NCBI GenBank assembly: GCA_020080175.1
Contig: JAGHQL010000112.1
Location: forward strand, 1-64,000
Length of the DNA stretch: 64,000 nucleotides
From: Glutinoglossum americanum
Lineage: Eukaryota; Ascomycota; Geoglossomycetes; Geoglossales; Geoglossaceae
Direction: 5' to 3'
Numbering within the stretch: the first letter of the stretch is position 1; every line of letters begins with the position of its first letter. Position numbers and translations under genes: made by a program. Below are positions 56,995-64,000 of the stretch, one piece after another. A model generated the notes under the pieces. That model saw only the letters and a list, made by a program, of their open reading frames with translations, had not been told where the DNA came from and ran no database searches.

Positions 56995-58133
56995 AATATT
57001 GCTCAAAACTCGTCGGTGTTGTATCGTGTGAAGGGGTAGGAGGAGATGGCTCGTGGAGAATGGAAGCTTGAGAACGATGCGATGCGACGCGACTACAGTC
57101 CAGCCTGTCGCGTCTTGATGCCTTAGGAAGCTGCCATGCTGCGAGTCGCTTGCAGTTCGTCGCACGTGTTTAGCAGTCACAGGCGGGTGCCGGATGAGAA
57201 GCTCTGCATCAACTGTGGTAAACGTTCCTGATATGCTGGGTGCTGGCGCGACTGAGAGGTCGTGGGACTTTGCTGCGGGGCCCAGTCAACACTTCTTGTG
57301 GCTGGCAGACATTGCATTCAGAGGGTCCATACCAGATATCTCGTCAAATTGCTGTTCCAAGCATTATTCGAGCAGGTTGGCGATGGTCGCGCGGTCTCTC
57401 ACCATTGACCAAAGGCCCAGGTTCGGCCCAGCTTTTTTTGTTCCGGCACACAGGGATAATTTTGGACAGATAACTGAGTCCACAGGAAAGAGAAGGATCG
57501 CCACAAGCCTGACAGCCACATACTCTCCAGCCACAGGCCGTCAACAGAGATTATGTAAGATAAAATACATTGTGGGTGTGCCACACCTTGACCAGGGATC
57601 TTGATCGCTTGAATCCGAGGTACCGACCGATGTGGCGACGTCGCATGACATGAACGCACACGGGCGCCACAGGGCTGACAATGACTGCCCAGCGCGGGGG
57701 AATGACTCGGAAACCCAGATCAGACCGTTCTATGAGTTTGAAAGGCGAAATGAGCTCAATGGTGGTGCTGTGACGGAGCGTTGCCGTTTCGCCATGAAAA
57801 GAGGCTCTTCACAAATCAGGAGGGTGGTGACGATGTGTGTTACAGTCACCTAGAACCAGTGACCGTATGTTGCACTTGGGTTCGTAAATCGCAGTTGCTA
57901 TTCGCTAGACTAGAGTCTAATGGACTATGCGTATTTATACCGTCACCTTAAGGGTGGCGCTGGGGCTACCTATATAGTAGAGGAGACATTCCTGGACGTA
58001 TGTAGTTCGTACCCTTCGTCGGTGGCGCCTACGTCCTCTGACCGTAATGTCCGTTGTGGCCGTACCAACGGCCATGGCGGTCACTACGGTCAGGTGTCAC
58101 GTGGTTGTCTGACTAATCCGCTGCATATATTTC
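56995..58133. other. Intergenic, no supported gene
   Basis: Open frames are short and lack domains. The right end abuts the broken left terminus of the second MULE. Confidence 0.4.
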
Positions 58134-58157
58134 GGCGCCCACTAGGCGCACGGCACC
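58134..58157 (+). mobile_element. Left tip of MULE-2, cut off by the MULE-1 insertion
   Basis: These 24 bases (GGCGCCCACTAGGCGCAC...) followed by 61403 onward give a terminal repeat that aligns along its full length with the MULE-1 terminal repeat. The last nine bases (CACGGCACC) are one copy of the MULE-1 target duplication. Confidence 0.8.
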
Positions 58158-58245
58158 GGCTCCCAGTAGGCGCACACGGGTGTGCGCCGTTAGTCAGCCC
58201 AAATTGATTAGTCAACCTGAAATTGCCCTGCACCAACAGCGATGT

Positions 58246-60048
58246 TTATTCTTCTATATAACGTTGTGGGCATGCTCTTGCGCCTCGTCTATGGCCAATA
58301 GTATGGCATTTGCTACATGTAGGAGGAGTTTTCTGCGTTTGTGCTGCTTCAACAACCTCAAATTGGCTAGACTCGCGCCGTGTACTGAACTCTGGAAGCT
58401 TGGATTGCATCCCACAATGCCGAGACTCAAGACGCTGAGGCTCTAGAAGATGAATTGAAGTTCTATTACGTATAAGATGTCAATGTAAATGGAAGTCTTC
58501 AAGAAGAAGAGGCTTACCTTGGTGTATATCTAAGACATGTAAGCATAGAAGCCCATGAACTTGTATGAAGACACCTGTACAAATAGAAGATGGTAAAGGA
58601 TCTGTCTTACAAAACCTCCCTTGCCGTTGCTCTTCAACCCTTCGTAAAGCTTCATGTGATACCTATCCTTGTACTGACTTATATAAGGCCTTGTCAAGCT
58701 CCAAAGATGTCCGAATATGTTGTTTTGCTTGATTTGCCTTCAATTCAGCAAGTTGGTTATTCAATGCAAGGCGTATCGACTTCCAAGCTTCAAAGAGGTC
58801 AAAAGTTGACCTTCGAAGGTATGACTTAAGAAGTGCATGGATCCCTTCAACACGAGACATAGCTGTATTCCCAAAATGAAGGTGTTGATCAACCTATGCT
58901 GAAACAAGTTTCTTCTTATAAGAAATAAGTCATGTTTCCTTAATATAGCCAACCTGCTTGCGATTTGAAGGATATCTGTTTTCAAATTTCTCAAGACGCT
59001 TCTTATATGTCTCTTCATTTGGTAAATTTAGGATCAAGAACCAATATCTATAGAACTCCTTCCATATATCAGTATCTTCAAAAGCTGGTTGGCACTGTGC
59101 GAGGACTGCCTTATTTGCGTGCCATATACAAATAAGTGTTGCTGATGGAAAGAAATTAGAAATAGCATTTATTGCTACAAGGCATCGGTCTGTCAAAATA
59201 ACAGAAGGGAAGACTCCACCGTATTGTTCGTATATAGTTTGCAACCGCTCAAGGGCCCAGATGTAGTTTCCTTCAGCCTTGCCGCTTAAAAAAGCAAAAG
59301 CAATACAAAAGGAGTGATTTGTAGCATCAATGCCAATCATATCAAGAAGTGGCATCTCATATTTATTCGTCTTATAGGTACAGTCGAGGATAAGAATCTC
59401 GGGGTACGCTCGAAGGTATACGAGGGAATCAGGATACGCAAAAAAAACAGCTGTAACATGACGATCTGACCCATATTCCATACGACTCCAGAAGCCTTTC
59501 TTCTCTAATTGGTTTGCAAGAGCATGAATTGGACTCTCACCATCTCGAGATTCACGACAAGCCTCAGCAATTCGGTTATAAATATCTTGACGTATCTCAA
59601 GGGAACCGCTTTGTCATACGATTGTCTGAATCTCCTTAGGAGCAAGTCCTGCATTTGAAAGAGATGCGATTTGCGTATTTCTAGAGAGCTTGCGTTGAAT
59701 TGGGTGTGCAGATGGGTCCAGACTTGGTTCGTGATTATGAATCATATAACATTGATTGAGACGATGTTTTAAGGTCCAGCCTTCAATAGACTCTCTTGCA
59801 ACAACTGAAAAGGAACAATTTGTCATACGAGTAGATGTCTTGCGTTGACGCTCTCTATCAGAGGGTGGTCGGCGACTTTGATCGCATGCAAAAAAAACTC
59901 TTAAAAAGCTATTTGACTCCCGAATTGACCTTTGTGTTATAAAAGCATAGCCTCGGGGCTTTGCATATACGTTAATTGACTCAAATAAGGCTTTGCGGAA
60001 CTCAAAAAAGCCCTCAGGAGGGAGGCAATCATCTGAGAAGGTTGTCAT
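58246..60048 (-). pseudogene. MULE-1 transposase (DDE, MULE family) with five in-frame stops
   Basis: From ATG 60048 to TAA 58246 the frame covers 600 codons with no shift. The N-terminal zinc-binding FAR1/GCM-like part (residues 1-145) includes CDQSRR, MTNCSFSVVARES and HNHEPSLDP. The DDE domain shows D222 (LILDCTYKTNKYEMPLLDMI), D287 (VILTDRCLVAIN), FPSATLICIWHANK and E401 (SRVEGIHALLKSYLRRSTFD). The tail ends in a CCHC zinc knuckle (C578, C581, H586, C593). In-frame stops lie at 59614, 58930, 58894, 58663 and 58480. Compared with the sister copy at 62481 or the expected codon, each is a single transition from Trp or Arg. The reading frame order and the sister copy make the assignment firm. 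Confidence 0.92.
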
Positions 60049-60084
60049 GAGTTGGTTAAGGCATACACAAGTATGTGTCTAATG

Positions 60085-61300
60085 AGAGCTCAGAGGAGAG
60101 CAACAGCAGTAGCAAAGAGAGCAATAGCGGAGAAAGCAACAGCGGAGAGAGTGATAGCGGAGAGAGCGACAGTGGAGAGAGCAATAGCGGAGAGAGCGAC
60201 AGTGAAGAGAGCGACAGCGGAGAGAGCGATAGTAGAGAGAGCGACAGTGAAGAGAGCGACAGCGGAGAGAGTGATAGCGGAGAGAACGACAACGGAGAGA
60301 ACGACAGCGGAGAGAGCGACAGCGGGGAGAGCGATAGTGAAGAGAGCGACAGCGGAGAGAGCGACAGTGGAGAGAGCGACAGCGGAGAGAGCGACAGTGG
60401 AGAGAGCGACAGCGGAGAGAGCGACAGCGGAGAGAGCGATAGCGAAGAGAGCGATAGCGAAGAGAGCAACAGTGGAGAGAGCGACAGCTGAGAGAGTGAC
60501 AGCGGAGAGAGCAACAGTAGAGAGAGCGATAGCGAAGAGAACAACAGCGGAGAGAGTAGCAGTAGAAAGAGTGATGGTAGCAGCAGCAGAGAGAACAGCA
60601 GCGGAAAGGACGACAACAGCAGCAGAAATGGCGACAATAGCGATAGTAGCAGTGAAGAAAGCGATAGCGATAGCAGCAGAGAGGACAGCAGCGAAGAGGA
60701 TGATGGTAGTAGTAGAGAGGGCGACAGCAGCAGCGGAGAAAGCGACAGCGGCAATAGAGAAGGCAACGGCGGCAGAAAGGGCGATGGTAGCAAAAAAAAC
60801 CACAGCAGAAGCAGAGACTGACAGCAGCAGCGGAGAGAACAGCAGCGGAGAGACCGACAGCAGTAGCAGAGAGGGTGACAGCAGCGGCGGAGAGGGTGAC
60901 AGCAGTGACAGAGAGGGCAACAGCAGCGGTGAAGAGGACGACAGCAGCTGAGGAGAGGGCAACGACAACGGAAAAGGTGACGGCAGTAGCGGAGGGGGTG
61001 GCAGTGGCAGCAGAGAGGGTGACAGCAGTAGTGGAGAGAGCGACAGCAGTAGTAGAGAAGGCAATGACGGCAGAAAGGGCAACAGTAGTAGAGAGACTGA
61101 CAGCAAAAGTAGAGACCGACAGCAGCAGCAAAGACTGACAAGAGCAGAGACCAGTAGCAGCAGCAGAGACTGACAGCAGCAGCAGAGAGAACAGCAGTAG
61201 AGAGACTAACAGCGGCAGTAGAGAGACCGACAGCAGCAGTAGAGGCCAACAGCAGCAGCAGAGAGAGCAAAGTAGAGAGAGCGACAGCAGTAATAGCGAG
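60085..61300 (+). repeat. GA-rich 15-bp satellite inside MULE-1
   Basis: Units of GAGAGCGACAGCGGA type, later CAGCAGCAG-rich, repeat for 1.2 kb. Because the period is 15, several frames stay open on both strands (Ser-Asp-Ser-Gly-Glu or Leu-Ser-Pro repeats); these are by-products, not genes. Confidence 0.85.
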
Positions 61301-61479
61301 AGTAATAAATTTCACCGCACACCCACAATTTCAGGTTGACTAATCAATTTGGGCTGACTAACGGCGCACACCCGTGTGCGCCTACTGGGAGCCCACAGCA
61401 CCGTGCTGCTTAGTCAGCCCGAATTGATTAGTAACCCTAAAATTGTGGGCAGGCGCCGAAAATTTCTGTCGCTCTTGAT

Positions 61480-62465
61480 ACTTTGCTCTCTCTGCTATTG
61501 CTTTCTCTGTTGCCGCTGTCGCCTCCTCTGCTACTGCTGTGGGCTCCCCTACTGCTGCTGTCACCCTCTCCGCTACTGCTGCTGCTCTCTCTGCTACTGC
61601 TCTCTCCGTTACCACCATTACTCTCTTTGTCGCTGTTGCTGCTCTCTTCACCGCCGCCGTTACTCTTTCTAACACTGCTATTACTCTCTCCACTGTTGTT
61701 GCTGCTCTCTCTGTCGCTACTGTTCTCTCCGCCACTACTATTACTCTCTCTTCATCACTATTGCTCTCTCCACTGTCACCACTGCTCTTTCCGTTGCTAT
61801 CACTGCTTTCTCGGTCGCTGCTGCTGCTCTCTCCGTCGCTACCACTGCTTTCTCAGTTGCTGCTACTGCTCTCTCCGTCGCCACTACTGCTCTCTCAGTT
61901 GCTGCTGCTACTCTCTCCATCGCTGCTACCACTCTCTTCACCACCGCCGCTATCACTCTCTCCATCACCGCTACCACTCTCTTCACCACCGCCGCTACCA
62001 CTCTCTTCACCACCGCCGCTACCACTCTCTTCATCATCGCCACTACTACTCTTCACCACCACTACCACTCTCTTTACCACCGCTACCACTCTTTTCATCA
62101 CCACCACTACTACTCTCTCTACCACCGCTACCACTCTCTTCACTACCGCCGCTACCACTCTCTCTACCACCGCTACCACTCTCTTCACTACCACCGCTAC
62201 CACTCTCTTCACCATCGCCACTACTACTCTTTTCACCATCGCCGCTACCACTCTCTTCACCATTGCCGCTACCACTCTTTTCACCATCACTGCTACCACT
62301 TTCTTCACCATCGCCACTACTACTCTCTTCACCATCGCCGCTACCACTCTCTTCATCATCGCTGCTACTACTCTCTTCACCATCGCCGCTACCACTCTCT
62401 TCACCACCGTTGCAACTCTCTTTAACACTGCTATTGCTCTCTCTACTGCTGTCACTGCTCTCTCC
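61480..62465 (+). repeat. CT-rich ~24-bp satellite inside MULE-2
   Basis: Units such as CACTCTCTTCACCATCGC-CGCTAC repeat between the left terminal repeat and the transposase start. It occupies the same relative place as the GA satellite of MULE-1 but has a different unit. Confidence 0.8.
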
Positions 62466-62480
62466 ATTAATTTCAATATT

Positions 62481-64000
62481 ATGGTGACCTTTTCAGATGA
62501 TTGCCTTCCTCTCGAGGGCTTTTTTGAGTCTCGTGAAGCCTTATTCAAGTCGATTAACGCATACGCAAAGCTTCGAGGATTTGCTTTTACAACCCAAAGG
62601 TCTACACAAATACAAAGTGGTCTCCAAAGAGTTATCTTCACATGTGACCGAAGTCGCCGATTACCTTCATCTCCAGAACGCTCGCGCTAGAGAAATACAA
62701 CTACACATATGACAAGTTGTCCCTTTTCAGTCCTTACTAAAGAGTCTTGTAAAGGCTGGACTCTTAAGTACCGCTCTGGTCAAGAGTATGCAACTCATAA
62801 TCACGAACCAAGCTTACATCCGTCTGCACACCCAATCTACTGATGGCTTTCTTATACACTACAACTAGAAAGCCTCTCGAATGCTGGTCTTGCACTAAAG
62901 GAAATCCAGACACTTGTACGACAAAGCAGCTCTCTTGCTACACGTCAGGATATCTATAACCATATTGCTAATATTCGTCGAGACTCCTGTCAAGGCAAGA
63001 GTCCTATTTATGCTCTTGCAAATCAGCTTGAGCAAGAGGGCTTCTGGAGCCGTATACAGTATGGGCCAGATAGGCACGTAACAGCAGTTTTTTTTGCGCA
63101 TCTCCAGTCTCTTATCTACCTCTGAACATACCCTGAAGTTCTCCTCCTCGATTGTATATATAAGACAAATAAATACAGTATGCCACTTCTTGATATGATC
63201 GGCATCGATGCAACAAAACGTTCCTTTTGTATCGCCTTTGCATTCTTAAGTGGTGAGACCGAAGAAGATTATATATGGGCCTTCGAGTAGCTTAAGATAT
63301 TATATGAACAGTGCGGTGGAATCCCGTCAATTATTTTAACAGATCGGTGTCTTGCAGCTATAAATGCAGCTTCATCTCTCTTTCCGTCAGCTACATCTCT
63401 CTGTATCTGGCATGTAAATAAGGCAGTTCTTGCACGGTGCCAGCCAGCCTTTCAGACAACCAAGAAATGGAACAAATTTTATGGGTTTTGGTTTTCGATT
63501 CTCAATTCACCAACTCAAGAGATATATAAGGAGCGCCTTAAGGAATTTGAAGAGAAATATGCTTCAACCAACCTCGAGCAAGTTGGCTATATTAAAGAGA
63601 CGTGGCTTTTACCATTTAAGGAGAAACTGGTTGCGGCATGGGTCAATCAACAGGCTCATTTTGGTAATACGGCTACCTTCCGTGTTGAAGGAATCCATGC
63701 GCTCCTTAAATCATACCTCCGGAGGTCGACTTTTGACTTTTTTGAAGCATGGAAGGCGATTCGACTTGCATTAAATAACCAGCTCTCTGAGCTACAGTCT
63801 AACCAGGCAAAGCAACAGATCCGTACGCCTCTTAAGCTTGATAAGATTATATATAAAGCTGTACAGGGCTGGATCTCACACGAAGCACTACGGAGGGTCG
63901 AGGAGCAGCGGCAACTGCAGTGGAAAAACCCCCCTCCATCACCAACTTGTACTGGTACTTTCACATATGTATATGGGCTTCTCTGTATACATATATTAAC
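62481..64000 (+). pseudogene. MULE-2 transposase, incomplete at the window edge, with in-frame stops
   Basis: ATG 62481 begins MVTFSDDCLPLEGFFESRE, closely parallel to the MULE-1 protein. It keeps HNHEPSLHPSAHP, LLLDCIYKTNKYSMPLL (first Asp), SIILTDRCLAAINA (second Asp), FPSATSLCIWHVNKAV and FRVEGIHALLKSYLRRSTFD (Glu). Stops at 62688 (TAG), 62841 (TGA), 63123 (TGA) and 63288 (TAG) are single transitions and the frame is never shifted. The sister copy shows what the intact residues would be at most other sites. The C-terminus, including any zinc knuckle, lies outside the window. Confidence 0.9.

Larger units (their letters stand above)
58158..61393 (-). mobile_element. MULE-1: complete Mutator-like DNA transposon, 3.2 kb
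   Basis: Terminal inverted repeats of 68 bp (58158-58225 and 61326-61393) match perfectly as read by eye; each starts GGCTCCCAGTAGGCGCAC and contains a GGCGCACAC/GTGTGCGCC hairpin. The flanking 9-bp target duplications are CACGGCACC (58149-58157) and CACAGCACC (61394-61402), differing by one transition. Inside are a transposase gene on the reverse strand, whose stop codon is 21 bases from the left repeat, and about 1.2 kb of 15-bp GA-rich satellite between the transposase start and the right repeat. The transposase is interrupted by stops, so the copy is not autonomous now. Matching termini suggest a young insertion. Confidence 0.92.
61394..64000 (+). mobile_element. MULE-2: second Mutator-like transposon, runs off the window
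   Basis: The element resumes at 61394/61403 with the rest of its left terminal repeat (TTAGTCAGCCCGAATTGATTAG, about 80% like MULE-1), then about 1 kb of CT-rich satellite, then a forward transposase still open at 64000. Its first 24 bases are at 58134-58157. The right end is beyond the window. Confidence 0.85.

Noticed and set aside
57840-58133. Possible LTR (TGTTACAGTCACC ... GTGTCACG)
   Set aside because: Ends are not a clean TG...CA inverted pair, and no target duplication is visible.
60052-62690. Several 90-420-residue open frames of Ser-Asp-Gly-Glu or Leu-Ser-Pro repeats
   Set aside because: They follow from satellite periods that are multiples of three and are open on both strands; they are not genes.
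1-64000. tRNA, rRNA, CRISPR, telomere repeats
   Set aside because: None recognised by eye; CRISPR is not expected in a eukaryote, and no TTAGGG array is present. A tRNA scan was not possible.

Overview
The window looks like a transposon-rich chromosome segment of a filamentous ascomycete (Pezizomycotina). The evidence is the short GT-AG introns with CTAAC-like branch sites, a GPI-anchored GH76 wall enzyme, a fungal Bor1-type anion transporter, a NACHT/ankyrin NLR, a DUF3435 tyrosine recombinase, and C-to-T type decay like that left by repeat-induced point mutation (RIP). A TE-rich Pezizomycete would fit, but the order is a guess. All family names come from reading the translations; nothing was searched.

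Layout. 0-3 kb: an intact DFG5/DCW1-type GH76 gene. 4-6 kb: a spliced JmjC-fold gene that has lost iron ligands and carries a SUMO-motif-rich tail. 7-13 kb: a broken host gene and a broken superfamily 1 helicase. 14.3-16.8 kb: an intact eight-exon Bor1-like transporter with three micro-exons. 18.6-19.2 kb: an NLR fragment. 20-22.1 kb: an intact polytopic membrane protein. 22.56-22.97 kb: a very AT-rich block.

From about 23 to 52 kb lies an accessory block. In order it holds a captain-like DUF3435 recombinase, a solo LTR, minisatellites, a MADS-like gene, coiled-coil genes, two divergent putative 2OG-Fe(II) dioxygenase genes, a MULE-type foldback MITE, an APH-like kinase, a zinc-finger relic, two AAA-ATPase-related genes and a DUF6589 gene. 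In the genes whose frames I could follow closely, the reading frame is kept over hundreds of codons and is interrupted by stops that are each one C-to-T or G-to-A transition from a sense codon.

At 52.4-56.5 kb an apparently intact SesA/sigma-NACHT-ankyrin NLR with 17 near-identical ankyrin repeats stands out among the decayed genes. A DUF7587-like gene with one stop follows. At 58.1-64 kb there are two related MULE DNA transposons. The first has 68-bp terminal inverted repeats and a 9-bp target duplication, and sits inside the left terminal repeat of the second. The MITE at 37.6 kb shares its ends with these MULEs.

The most interesting points are the recombinase-led, RIP-like decayed block with an intact NLR beside it (possibly a dead Starship-like cargo element), the paired dioxygenase genes, the nested MULE family with its matching MITE, and the JmjC-like protein.
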